A DNA stretch of 8,220 nt from Acetobacterium sp. Lineage in GTDB: Bacteria > Bacillota > Clostridia > Eubacteriales > Eubacteriaceae. The stretch is taken from assembly GCA_022013395.1 (NCBI GenBank), contig JAKLQL010000659.1:1-8220 (forward strand), read 5' to 3'. The notes under the pieces are model-generated. The model saw only the letters and a program-made list of their open reading frames with translations, had not been told where the DNA came from and did no database searches. The translations under genes were made by a program, and so were the position numbers. Numbering within the stretch: the stretch's first letter is position 1; the number at the start of each line of letters is the position of its first letter. This document shows positions 1-6,715 of the stretch, piece by piece.

Positions 1-428
1 AAGATAGTATCTTTTCTGATGGCATTTTTTAAATCATCCAATGAAATGAGTCCGAATTCATCAACTGGTAAATAGGTTACTTCAAACCCCTGTTTTTCCA
101 GATATTCGCAGGTGTGAAGAACGGCGTGATGTTCGATGGTTGTGGTGATGATGTGTTTTCCCTTGGCCTGATTTTTCATGGCGATCCCTTTGATTGCCCC
201 GTTATCCGCTTCTGATCCACTGCCGGTAAAATAGATTTCCCGGGGATCAGCGTTAATCGCTTTTGCTATTTGTAAACGCGCTGCCTCAAGACTTTTCTTT
301 ACCGTCCGACCTTCTGTGTAAACAGATGATGGATTTCCAAAATTCTCTGTGAAGAATGGAATCATTGTTTCAACAACGGTTGGATCAACCGGAGTCGTGG
401 CCGCATGATCTAAATATATTCTTTTCAT
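1..428 (-). CDS. nifS: Cysteine desulfurase, NifS/IscS type (partial, 3' end outside window)
   Basis: PLP-dependent enzyme that takes sulfur from L-cysteine, giving alanine and an enzyme persulfide used for Fe-S cluster assembly and tRNA thiolation. About 142 N-terminal residues are visible. The start MKRIYLDHAATTPV is typical of the family. Further family blocks are FGNPSS (residues 30-35), TGSGSEADN (68-76, cofactor phosphate region) and IEHHAV (98-103), whose histidines stack on and act near PLP. The PLP lysine and the sulfur-accepting cysteine loop lie past the window edge, so group I versus II cannot be settled directly, but the N-terminus reads as group I (NifS/IscS). The ATG at 428 has a good AGAGGG ribosome binding site about six bases upstream. 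It begins 19 bases after the stop of the IscR-like gene, so the two are surely co-transcribed. A scaffold gene (nifU/iscU) and possibly mnmA are expected next, by inference. The symbol iscS would serve equally well. Confidence 0.95.
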   Translation of the reverse strand, partial: MKRIYLDHAATTPVDPTVVETMIPFFTENFGNPSSVYTEGRTVKKSLEAARLQIAKAINADPREIYFTGSGSEADNGAIKGIAMKNQAKGKHIITTTIEHHAVLHTCEYLEKQGFEVTYLPVDEFGLISLDDLKNAIRKDTI

Positions 429-447
429 TTTATCCCTCTTTCGTGAT

Positions 448-855
448 TTATTTGCCTAATAAATCCTGTAATGATCGATTATCAATAACATTGCTGATAC
501 TGTCACTGATGTCTTTCCAAAGTCCGCGTGTCACGCATTCCGGTGATTTGACACAGGTCATGTTGCCACCACCGTCGATGCATTCCGCCAATTCAATGGG
601 GCCTTCCAGGGCTCTGATAATTTCACCAACAGTAATTTCTTCCGGATCTCTTGCTAAGACATACCCGCCGCGAGCGCCTCTCAGACTTTTTACCAGCCCG
701 GCATTTTTTAGCGTTGAAAAAAGTTGCTCCATGTATGAATCCGAAAAATTTTGTTTTTCGGCGATTTCTTTAATAGAAACTGGGCCATCTCCATATTGAA
801 GTGCCAGTTCCACCATGGCAAGTACACCATATCTTCCTTTTGTTGAAAGTCTCAA
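448..855 (-). CDS. iscR: Rrf2-family transcriptional regulator, IscR-like Fe-S sensor
   Basis: A 135-residue DNA-binding regulator of the Rrf2 family, the usual length. The N-terminus MRLSTKGRYGVLAM and the wing block LRGARGGYVLAR (58-69) are classic, with a winged helix-turn-helix at about residues 1-70. Three cysteines at 92, 101 and 107 lie where IscR proteins bind a [2Fe-2S] cluster. The first spacing (eight residues between) is longer than the five of E. coli IscR. CymR-type Rrf2 proteins, which partner with CysK, lack this triad, so an Fe-S sensor is more likely than a cysteine-metabolism repressor. The start codon is TTG (853-855), chosen because the family N-terminus begins exactly there and a G-rich ribosome binding site precedes it. 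It is first in its operon, 19 bases ahead of the cysteine desulfurase, and it has its own promoter. By analogy with known iscR operons it probably represses itself when cluster supply is adequate. Confidence 0.93.
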   Translation of the reverse strand: MRLSTKGRYGVLAMVELALQYGDGPVSIKEIAEKQNFSDSYMEQLFSTLKNAGLVKSLRGARGGYVLARDPEEITVGEIIRALEGPIELAECIDGGGNMTCVKSPECVTRGLWKDISDSISNVIDNRSLQDLLGK

Positions 856-872
856 GTGTTTACCCCCCCTTG
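856..872 (-). promoter_or_regulatory. G-rich ribosome binding site supporting the TTG start of iscR
   Basis: On the minus strand an AAGGGGGGG run (C7 at 863-869 on the plus strand) lies seven bases before the TTG codon. It pairs well with the 16S 3' end and supports the non-ATG start. A run of seven identical bases inside a ribosome binding site is unusual and may be length-variable. Confidence 0.7.
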
Positions 873-891
873 GATTATTTCCGAGTATTCC
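872..891 (-). promoter_or_regulatory. Possible IscR operator (imperfect dyad in the iscR leader)
   Basis: A 20-base imperfect inverted repeat, GGAATACTCG then GAAATAATCC on the minus strand, with six of ten positions symmetric. It lies about 10-30 bases downstream of the predicted transcription start and before the ribosome binding site, where a repressor would block transcription. The location fits autoregulation by the Rrf2 protein encoded just downstream. The match to any established clostridial IscR motif has not been tested, so this is only a candidate. Confidence 0.35.
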
Positions 892-908
892 ACCTGGATT
901 TAATGACT

Positions 909-936
909 ATTATAGCACGTTTTAAAATTTTTTCAA
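909..936 (-). promoter_or_regulatory. Sigma-A-type promoter of the iscR-nifS operon
   Basis: On the minus strand the -35 box is TTGAAA (931-936). After a 16-base spacer comes a perfect TATAAT -10 box (909-914), preceded by TG one base upstream (extended -10, TGCTATAAT). A long A/T-rich tract lies upstream of the -35 and may act as an UP element. Transcription would start near position 902, giving a leader of about 47 bases before the iscR start codon. It lies immediately after the terminator of the preceding operon, so the two units are expressed separately. Confidence 0.85.
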
Positions 937-967
937 TAGTTATTTTAAAAATATTTTTCTTAAACCT

Positions 968-1005
968 AAAAAAAACAATCTTTGGAATAATCCAAAGATT
1001 GTTTT
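968..1005 (-). terminator. Intrinsic terminator of the ispH-rpsA operon
   Basis: A perfect inverted repeat with arms 976-986 and 991-1001 (CAATCTTTGGA and its complement) and a four-base loop is extended by flanking A:T pairs. On the minus strand the stem is followed by eight T residues (968-975). It starts about 18 bases after the stop codon of the IspH-S1 gene. The plus-strand side has only a short T4, so it works mainly for leftward transcripts. Confidence 0.93.
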
Positions 1006-1019
1006 GATAAATATTATTC

Positions 1020-3284
1020 TTATTTGTCGTCTTCGCTGTCTTCGAAAGTAAGACCGCTGAACATATCAGCAAATGCATCCCCAAGAGTTACATTGGCGGT
1101 TTCTTCGTAAACTGTTTTGTTACGGTTATTGTTGCTGTTATGGCTTTGCTGTGGTCTGCGATTTCTGTCACCGCCACCGTAGTTACTGCTTCTATCGCGA
1201 TCGCCAGAGCTTGCATTACTGCTGCTGTTACTGCTTCTTGGTGTTGGAGCAGGACGAGCCGGAGCTTCTTCAGTAGCTTTTTTACTTAAGCTAATTTTTT
1301 CTTTTTCTGGGTTAATTCCGATGATTTTAACAGTTAACACATCACCAGTGTTTAAAACTGAAGCAACGGATTCAACACGGTTGTAGCTGATTTCAGAAAC
1401 GTGAATTAAACCTTCAACGCCCGGAATCACTTCAGCAAATGCACCAAAATCTAAAATATTTGTGATGGTAACTTCAACTTCATCATCAACATTATATTTA
1501 GCAATGAAATCATCCCATGGACGGTCCATTAAAGCTTTTACACTTAATTTAATTTTTTTGTCTTCATCATTTTTAGCAATAACCTTGGCTTCAATTTCCT
1601 GGCCTTTTTCGACGATGTCTTTAGGCTCATTGATTTTTTCCCAAGTCAGGTCTGAACGATGGACGAAACCATCAATGCCGTCAAGATCAACAAAGATTCC
1701 GAAATTAGTAATGGTTTTAACCACACCTTTAACAACATCATCAACGTTTAATTCGTCAAAACGTTTGTCTTTCATTTCTTTTACTTGTTCCCGACGTTCT
1801 TTCATATCTTTTTCAAGAATGATTTTTTGTGAAAGAATCGCGCGACGTCGTTTTGGGTTGTAATCAATGATAATACCCTTTACTTTTTCGCCAATCAAGG
1901 TGTTTAAGTCTTTTACATAACGGACATGATATTGAGAAGCTGGCATATAAATATCGGTGAATCCGATATCGACAATTAAACCATTTCCAGAAATATCTTT
2001 GATTGTTCCTTCTAAGATTGTTTTATTATCAAAGGCGTCACTTAACTGTTTTTGTACGAGACGGTTATCATATTTGATTTTTGAAAGTTTTACATTTCCA
2101 GAACCTTCATTCAAATCAGTAACGATACACCAAACTTTGTCTCCTAATTGTACAAGTTCAGATAATACCTCATCGCTTCTCCATGTGAAATCATTCTTTT
2201 TGATGATACCATCTGCTTTGTAGCCAATGTTTAAGATTACTTCATCTTCAGCAATGTGGATAACTTCGCCTTCGATTTCAGCACCTCGACGAATTGTTTT
2301 TAATGATTCTTCAATTTCTGCAGCGAAATCGAAATTAGCATCATCATATTCGTCTTTTTCAATGGTTTCCACCACTTCCTCAACTACAACAGTTGGCTGT
2401 TCTTCAGTCGTCACTTCTACGACCACGTTTTCCTCAGCAATTTTGTTTTGCTCTTCCATACCTTCCAATACCTCCTTAACGATCCAATCCGGTGTTGATG
2501 CTCCTGCTGTAATACCAATTTTCCGATATTTCATTACTTCAGCGAGATCCAGATCCCGGATGGTTTCTATGTGACAAGTTTTTTCGCAATGGGACTTACA
2601 AATATCCGTCAGCTTTTGTGTGTTCGAGCTGTGGTATCCACCGATTACGATCATATATTCTACTTCTTTTGCAGTTTTCGCTGCCGCTGCTTGTCTTTCA
2701 GCGGTGGCACTACAAATAGTATTAAATATAACTACTTCATTGACTCTCGACCTGATCGCATCACAAACTTCATTGAATCTGGATTCGATGATGGTGGTCT
2801 GAGCCACGATACATATTCTATCATAACTTTCAATATTTTCCAACTGATTTATATCATTAATTATTAAAGCTTTATCATTGCACCAGCCATTTGCTCCAAT
2901 AACCTCTGGATGATCCTTATTTCCCACAATAACAATCTGATACCCCGCTGCATCATAGCTTTCCACCTTTTTCTGAACAGCCCGAACAAAGGGACAGGTG
3001 GCGTTAATGATGGGAAGCCTTTTTTGATTAATCGCTTCAATAATTTTCTTCCCAACCCCATGGGAGCGAAGGATGATACAGCCTGTTTCAATATTTTTAA
3101 CATCGTCTTCTTCAATTATGACAATCCCCTGGTCAGCTAATCGCTGGGTTTCCTGGGTGTTATGGCTGATGGGACCTAATGTATATATTTTCTCCTGACC
3201 AGATTCAATGGTATCTTGAACCATTTTCATGGCATTTTCGATTCCAAAGCAATACCCAGCTTTATCGGCAACGATTATTTCCAT
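1020..3284 (-). CDS. ispH: Bifunctional 4-hydroxy-3-methylbut-2-enyl diphosphate reductase / ribosomal protein S1 fusion
   Basis: A 754-residue fusion. Residues 1-280 are IspH, the last step of the MEP pathway, which reduces HMBPP to IPP and DMAPP with a [4Fe-4S] cluster. The cluster cysteines are C12 (GYCFG), C97 (NATCPFV) and C191 (NTICSAT). H41, H125, E127, T164, the SSN block (219-221) and GAST (261-264) fit the substrate pocket. An acidic linker (about 281-333) leads to four S1 RNA-binding OB folds at about 334-402, 420-486, 512-584 and 597-669. Domains 3 and 4 are the most canonical (NFGIFVDLDGIDGFVH; DFGAFAEVIPGVEGLIH). A Ser/Asn/Gly/Arg-rich, probably disordered stretch (about 670-730) and an acidic C-terminal segment follow. 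The start at 3284 has GAGG five to six bases upstream. The ATG at 3311 lies inside plsC, lacks a site, and precedes the family start MEIIVADKAGYCFG. Such fusions are known in Clostridia. The S1 part is often labelled rpsA, but its role on the ribosome here is inferred. Last gene of its operon. Confidence 0.95.
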   Translation of the reverse strand: MEIIVADKAGYCFGIENAMKMVQDTIESGQEKIYTLGPISHNTQETQRLADQGIVIIEEDDVKNIETGCIILRSHGVGKKIIEAINQKRLPIINATCPFVRAVQKKVESYDAAGYQIVIVGNKDHPEVIGANGWCNDKALIINDINQLENIESYDRICIVAQTTIIESRFNEVCDAIRSRVNEVVIFNTICSATAERQAAAAKTAKEVEYMIVIGGYHSSNTQKLTDICKSHCEKTCHIETIRDLDLAEVMKYRKIGITAGASTPDWIVKEVLEGMEEQNKIAEENVVVEVTTEEQPTVVVEEVVETIEKDEYDDANFDFAAEIEESLKTIRRGAEIEGEVIHIAEDEVILNIGYKADGIIKKNDFTWRSDEVLSELVQLGDKVWCIVTDLNEGSGNVKLSKIKYDNRLVQKQLSDAFDNKTILEGTIKDISGNGLIVDIGFTDIYMPASQYHVRYVKDLNTLIGEKVKGIIIDYNPKRRRAILSQKIILEKDMKERREQVKEMKDKRFDELNVDDVVKGVVKTITNFGIFVDLDGIDGFVHRSDLTWEKINEPKDIVEKGQEIEAKVIAKNDEDKKIKLSVKALMDRPWDDFIAKYNVDDEVEVTITNILDFGAFAEVIPGVEGLIHVSEISYNRVESVASVLNTGDVLTVKIIGINPEKEKISLSKKATEEAPARPAPTPRSSNSSSNASSGDRDRSSNYGGGDRNRRPQQSHNSNNNRNKTVYEETANVTLGDAFADMFSGLTFEDSEDDK

Positions 3285-3295
3285 TTTAACCTCAA
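3285..3295 (-). promoter_or_regulatory. Ribosome binding site that sets the ispH-rpsA start
   Basis: Minus strand TTGAGGTTAAA directly precedes the ATG at 3284. It overlaps the TGA stop of plsC (3292-3294), so ribosomes finishing plsC can restart here. This decides for the ATG at 3284 over the in-frame ATG at 3311. Confidence 0.75.
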
Positions 3296-3873
3296 GCGGA
3301 TTCCAATTCATAAACGGTATCCATTATTTTTTCGCTTAACTGATGGGTTTCCTCATCGGATAATTTTTTTCCATAATATTCTTCCAGATAAATGGGTTGA
3401 CCAATAATAATTTCAATCTTACCTCTGAATCTGTATTTTCCTTTGATTCGCACCGGAATAATTGGTGATTTTGTCTTGATGGCAAAAACCACAAAACCAC
3501 TGGCCGGGGGAGTCCGATCTTCTGGATTAACCCGATGACCTTCCGGAAAAATCCCCAGAATCTCTTCTTCTTTCAAAATTTTTAAAGATGTCTTAATCGT
3601 TTCGATACCAACTTTTTCCCGATTAACGGGAAAAGCCTTGACCTTACGAAAGAACCAGGCCAACAGTGAATTTTTAAACAGCTCCGCTTTGGCCATATAA
3701 TGAATCTCCCTGGGTGTGGTAAATGAAATCACCACCGGATCAATATTACTAATATGATTAGGGCAAATAAGCGCCCCTCCAGTTTCCGGAATATTTTCTT
3801 TACCAATAATGGTTATCCGAAAGAGAATCAAGCTGATAAGATAAGTAATGAAACGGCCAAGTTTATAAATCAT
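3292..3873 (-). CDS. plsC: 1-acyl-sn-glycerol-3-phosphate acyltransferase (PlsC family)
   Basis: A 193-residue acyltransferase of the LPLAT family, expected to acylate lysophosphatidic acid to phosphatidic acid at the membrane. The catalytic HX4D motif is NHISNIDP (H40, D45). The glycerol-phosphate-binding motif reads FPEGHR (109-114) instead of the more common FPEGTR. The block SPIIPVRIKG near residue 135 matches motif IV. The hydrophobic N-terminus (about residues 8-23) likely anchors it to the membrane. The length is typical of short clostridial PlsC proteins. Its ATG overlaps the stop of cmk as ATGA (3870-3873), implying translational coupling, and its stop overlaps the ribosome binding site of the IspH-S1 gene. 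The family assignment is firm. Exact acyl donor and position specificity cannot be read from sequence. Confidence 0.93.
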   Translation of the reverse strand: MIYKLGRFITYLISLILFRITIIGKENIPETGGALICPNHISNIDPVVISFTTPREIHYMAKAELFKNSLLAWFFRKVKAFPVNREKVGIETIKTSLKILKEEEILGIFPEGHRVNPEDRTPPASGFVVFAIKTKSPIIPVRIKGKYRFRGKIEIIIGQPIYLEEYYGKKLSDEETHQLSEKIMDTVYELESA

Positions 3874-4523
3874 CGGCTGGCCTCATCAATGTATTTTTTC
3901 ATTTCTTGATAAACAACTTCGATACTTTTCCCAGTTGTATCAATGACAATTGCATCGACAACCTGCATCAGTGGGCCTTCAGTACGGTTTCGGTCATTGG
4001 TATCCCGATTTTCGATGTCACTTTTAATTTCTTCCAGCGCTTTACTGCTGCCTTTTTCATCCATTTCTTTTTTTCTTCGTTGCGCCCGTTCCAGAACATC
4101 AGCATCCAGAAAAAATTTAAGATCCGCATCAGGCAACACTACCGAACCAATATCTCGGCCATCCATAACCACCGAATGGTTTTTGGCATAATCACGCTGT
4201 TGATTGACCATCAAATCCCGGACTTCTTTTATTTTAGCAACGTCTGAGGTATGCCGGGAAACCAGGGGGGTGCGTATTTCCTGTGTGACATCTTTGTCAT
4301 TGCAAAAAACCTTGTCACCATCAAAAGTAATTTTTGCAGTTTTGGCAATTTCAATAATGGCCCGGTTATCATCGAATCGATCACCCTGCTGATTCAAAAC
4401 ACAGTGGGCGATACACCGATACATGGCTCCGGTATCTAAATAGGTCATTTTATAGGTTGCTGCTATTTTTTTGGCAATGGTACTTTTTCCTGCTCCGGCA
4501 GGACCATCTATGGCAATTTGCAT
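3870..4523 (-). CDS. cmk: (d)CMP kinase (cytidylate kinase)
   Basis: Cytoplasmic nucleoside monophosphate kinase that phosphorylates CMP and dCMP with ATP. From the ATG at 4523 it is 217 residues, the usual size. It begins MQIAIDGPAGAGKST, with the P-loop GPAGAGKS at residues 7-14. The CMP-binding region includes DTGAMYR (30-36) and GRDIG (122-126). The lid region carries RRKKEMDEKG and the block ENRDTNDRNR (171-180) with the conserved arginines and aspartates. An upstream in-frame ATG at 4577 would add 18 residues, but these do not belong to the family and would overlap the preceding gene. The site GAGGGAGAG just before 4523 supports the shorter form. It lies 26 bases after the flavoprotein gene and overlaps plsC by four bases. 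The order cmk-plsC-ispH/rpsA is a familiar clostridial arrangement. Confidence 0.96.
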   Translation of the reverse strand: MQIAIDGPAGAGKSTIAKKIAATYKMTYLDTGAMYRCIAHCVLNQQGDRFDDNRAIIEIAKTAKITFDGDKVFCNDKDVTQEIRTPLVSRHTSDVAKIKEVRDLMVNQQRDYAKNHSVVMDGRDIGSVVLPDADLKFFLDADVLERAQRRKKEMDEKGSSKALEEIKSDIENRDTNDRNRTEGPLMQVVDAIVIDTTGKSIEVVYQEMKKYIDEASR

Positions 4524-4538
4524 CTTACTCTCCCTCAT
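4524..4538 (-). promoter_or_regulatory. Ribosome binding site that sets the cmk start
   Basis: Minus strand GAGGGAGAGTAAG immediately precedes the ATG at 4523. The in-frame ATG at 4538 sits within this element and the ATG at 4577 lies upstream inside the neighbouring gene. The element therefore favours the start that matches the family N-terminus. Confidence 0.7.
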
Positions 4539-4549
4539 CCAACTCTTTG

Positions 4550-5785
4550 TTAATTCACTGAATTTCCAGCCAGCCAACCGGTGGAAACGGCAATTTGGAT
4601 ATTATATCCACCAGTCAGGGCGTCCACATCCAGCATCTCTCCGGCTAAATAAAGATTTTTAATTATTTTTGACTCCATGGTTCCCGGATCTACTTCTTTT
4701 ACATTCACACCGCCAACAGTAATAATGGCTTCGGTAAAATCGCGCAGACCAGCAATGCCAATCGTTAATTGTTTAAAACATTCGACTAGCTTTTTTCGCT
4801 GGTCCTTGGTGATCTGATTGACCTTGGTTCCCGGATCAATCCCGGATAATTGAACCATTACTGGAATCATTTTCGAGGGCAGTAAATCGCCCAGAGAATT
4901 GCCAAAATCTTTGTTCTGATATTTCAAAAAATCCCGTTGGATCCGATTGTCCATTTGTTCCAAACTTAATGCTGGTTTTAAATCCAATTCCAGGCAGAAA
5001 TCTTTTAAATTTCCCACCAAATAGGAACTTAGTGATAAAACCAATGGCCCGGATATGCCAAAATGGGTGAACAACATCTCCCCCAGCATGGACTTTACTT
5101 TCTTTTGGCCCTTAGGTGTTTTTTGATAAAGAGTCAGAGCAACATTTTTAAGGGCCAGCCCCTGTAAATCCCGGGGCCAATCTTCTTTCGTATTCATCGG
5201 TACCAGTCCCGGCGCCAGCTGGCTGATTTGATGCCCATAACTTTTCAACACCTTAAAAAAGCCACCATCTGAACCGGTAGACGGATAACTCTTTCCGCCA
5301 GTTGCCAGGATTACCGCATCGTAGTTTCTGGTTTCTCCGTTTTCAAGAGCGATACCATTAATTATATTGTTCTCGATCAAGAGGTCTGTTATTTTTGTGT
5401 TTAAATAAACCTGACAGCGACTTTGTTTTAAAGCAGTCTTAAACCCACTGATCACATCACTTGATTTATCTGAAACTGGAAATACCCGGTCGCCCCGCTC
5501 TGTTTTTAATGGCACGCCGTTTTTTTCCATAAATGCCATAAAATCTTCATTCGTAAACGCGTATAAGGCACTGTACATAAAATTGTGGTTATGCACAATG
5601 CTAGCGAAATAGTCGCCAATCTCAACTGCATTGGTGAGATTACATCGCCCTTTGCCCGTTATATAGAGTTTTTTTCCCAGCTTTTCGTTGCTTTCATACA
5701 AATCAACCTGATGTCCTTTTTCTCCGGCTGCCACTGCCGCCATCATGCCGCCAGGTCCGCCACCAATTATTGCTATTTTGCTCAT
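4550..5785 (-). CDS. NAD(P)/FAD-dependent oxidoreductase, HI0933/YtfP (BaiN-like) family
   Basis: A 411-residue flavoprotein, full length for the HI0933-like family. The N-terminal Rossmann dinucleotide-binding motif is IIGGGPGGM (6-14). The block YITGKGRCNLTN (41-52) is a hallmark of the family, and ATGGKSYPSTGSDG lies near residues 161-174. A TVGGV segment is found near residue 354. The C-terminal FAD-contacting block GEMLDVDALTGGYNIQIA starts at residue 382. The physiological reaction of most members, including B. subtilis YtfP, is not established. The name BaiN comes from a gut bacterial homologue implicated in bile acid reduction and should not be transferred here on sequence alone. Only five bases separate its start from the upstream RpiR-type gene. 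The nearest ribosome binding site (AAAGGA) is rather far from the ATG, so coupling to that gene is likely. A location next to cmk is common in Firmicutes. Confidence 0.9.
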   Translation of the reverse strand: MSKIAIIGGGPGGMMAAVAAGEKGHQVDLYESNEKLGKKLYITGKGRCNLTNAVEIGDYFASIVHNHNFMYSALYAFTNEDFMAFMEKNGVPLKTERGDRVFPVSDKSSDVISGFKTALKQSRCQVYLNTKITDLLIENNIINGIALENGETRNYDAVILATGGKSYPSTGSDGGFFKVLKSYGHQISQLAPGLVPMNTKEDWPRDLQGLALKNVALTLYQKTPKGQKKVKSMLGEMLFTHFGISGPLVLSLSSYLVGNLKDFCLELDLKPALSLEQMDNRIQRDFLKYQNKDFGNSLGDLLPSKMIPVMVQLSGIDPGTKVNQITKDQRKKLVECFKQLTIGIAGLRDFTEAIITVGGVNVKEVDPGTMESKIIKNLYLAGEMLDVDALTGGYNIQIAVSTGWLAGNSVN

Positions 5786-5788
5786 TGA

Positions 5789-6712
5789 TTATTCTTTGTC
5801 CTTTCGTGAACTGTTTTCTGATTCATCACCAGTATAAATATAATGTTCTCGCCAGATTTCATCAAGTTCATTAAAGGTCTCTTTGGTTTTGCCAATATTT
5901 CTCAAGCCTACCGAAATCACCAACGCATTGATCAGCGACAAGGGTGCCACCAGCGAATCCACAAATGAGTAGACATTACTTTTGGCAATCAGCCGATATT
6001 GAGTAAATACATTAATCGGAGCATTTTCATTATCAGAAATCGTAATGATTTTTACCCCTTTATTCTTTAAAAATTCAACTGCTTCATAAGTTTTTTGGGC
6101 ATATCTGGGAAAACTGATGGCAATCACCACATCTTCTTCATTAACCCGTATTAAATGTTCATAAATATCTGAAACACCATAATTAACCACCCGGACGTTA
6201 TCCAGGATCAGATTGAGATAATATCCCAGATGCTCGGTTAGCAGGGTGGTGGTCCGAAACCCAATAATAACAACTTTTCTGGCCCCCAAAATTAAGTCAA
6301 TACACGACTTAAAAATTTCATAGTCAAATTCCTCAAAGGTTGCATTGATATTGGACAGATCGGACTTTAGCACATTATGAACGGTCTCCTGAAGGGCTCT
6401 TTCTTTTTGTTCGTTTCTTAAGGTCATGTCAATTCGCTCAATCGTTGTGAGCTTGCTATTGATTTCGTTTTTTAATGCTCTCCGAAACTCCGGGTAGCCT
6501 TCGTATCCCAAAGTCACCGAAAAACGAACTACCGTCGCTTCACTGACCCCAACACTTTGAGCAACCTTCACAGCTGACATTTCAGAAACTCGTTCATAAT
6601 GACTAAACATGTAGTCGGCAATTAATTTATGGGATTTGCTTAATTTAGCATATCGTTTTTTAATGACTGAAAAAATATCTCGGCTTTCTTTTATATTTGA
6701 TACTTCTTTCAT
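5789..6712 (-). CDS. MurR/RpiR-family transcriptional regulator (HTH plus SIS domain)
   Basis: A 307-residue regulator with an N-terminal RpiR-type helix-turn-helix (about residues 12-85; recognition region VAQSVGVSEATVVRFSVTLG at 50-69) and a C-terminal SIS domain (about 130-260). SIS domains usually sense phosphosugars. Here the glycine-rich loop reads VVIIGFRTTTLL rather than GxGxS, and the second loop is AISFPRYAQKT rather than the SxSGxT type. This may mark a subclass with a different ligand. No sugar catabolism or cell-wall recycling gene lies nearby, so its targets are unknown and may be elsewhere or may include this operon. The ATG at 6712 has a clear GAGGTAGGAA site that overlaps the TAG stop of the methyltransferase gene, three bases upstream. 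The charged tail (about 295-307) is likely flexible. Family assignment is firm; the regulon is unknown. Confidence 0.93.
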   Translation of the reverse strand: MKEVSNIKESRDIFSVIKKRYAKLSKSHKLIADYMFSHYERVSEMSAVKVAQSVGVSEATVVRFSVTLGYEGYPEFRRALKNEINSKLTTIERIDMTLRNEQKERALQETVHNVLKSDLSNINATFEEFDYEIFKSCIDLILGARKVVIIGFRTTTLLTEHLGYYLNLILDNVRVVNYGVSDIYEHLIRVNEEDVVIAISFPRYAQKTYEAVEFLKNKGVKIITISDNENAPINVFTQYRLIAKSNVYSFVDSLVAPLSLINALVISVGLRNIGKTKETFNELDEIWREHYIYTGDESENSSRKDKE

Positions 6713-6715
6713 TTC

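Noticed and set aside
356..799. Open plus-strand frame of 147 codons opposite iscR and the start of nifS
   Set aside because: It lies antisense to two clearly recognised genes, has no ribosome binding site and encodes low-complexity, family-less protein. It is a shadow of the real genes.
968..1005. Hairpin considered as a riboswitch, a bidirectional terminator or a mobile-element inverted repeat
   Set aside because: It is a simple perfect stem with a four-base loop and a T8 tail on the minus strand only, just after a stop codon, which an intrinsic terminator explains. There are no target duplications or transposase remnants.
875..1084. Minus-strand 69-codon frame spanning the terminator and iscR promoter
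   Set aside because: It starts inside the S1 gene, runs through the terminator hairpin and consists of Lys/Ile-rich translation of AT-rich DNA. It is not plausible as a gene.
1462..1863. Plus-strand 133-codon frame antisense to the S1 domains
   Set aside because: Ser/Thr-rich translation typical of the complement of an acidic, lysine-rich coding sequence, with no initiation signal. The sense strand encodes conserved S1 domains.
2864..3115. Minus-strand 83-codon frame within the IspH part, considered as a sign of a frameshift
   Set aside because: The IspH frame is continuous through this region with all catalytic residues in place, so there is no frameshift and this is an out-of-frame shadow.
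3285..3311. Upstream ATG extending IspH-S1 by nine residues
   Set aside because: The extension lies inside plsC, has no ribosome binding site and adds residues absent from the family. The ATG at 3284 has GAGG at proper spacing.
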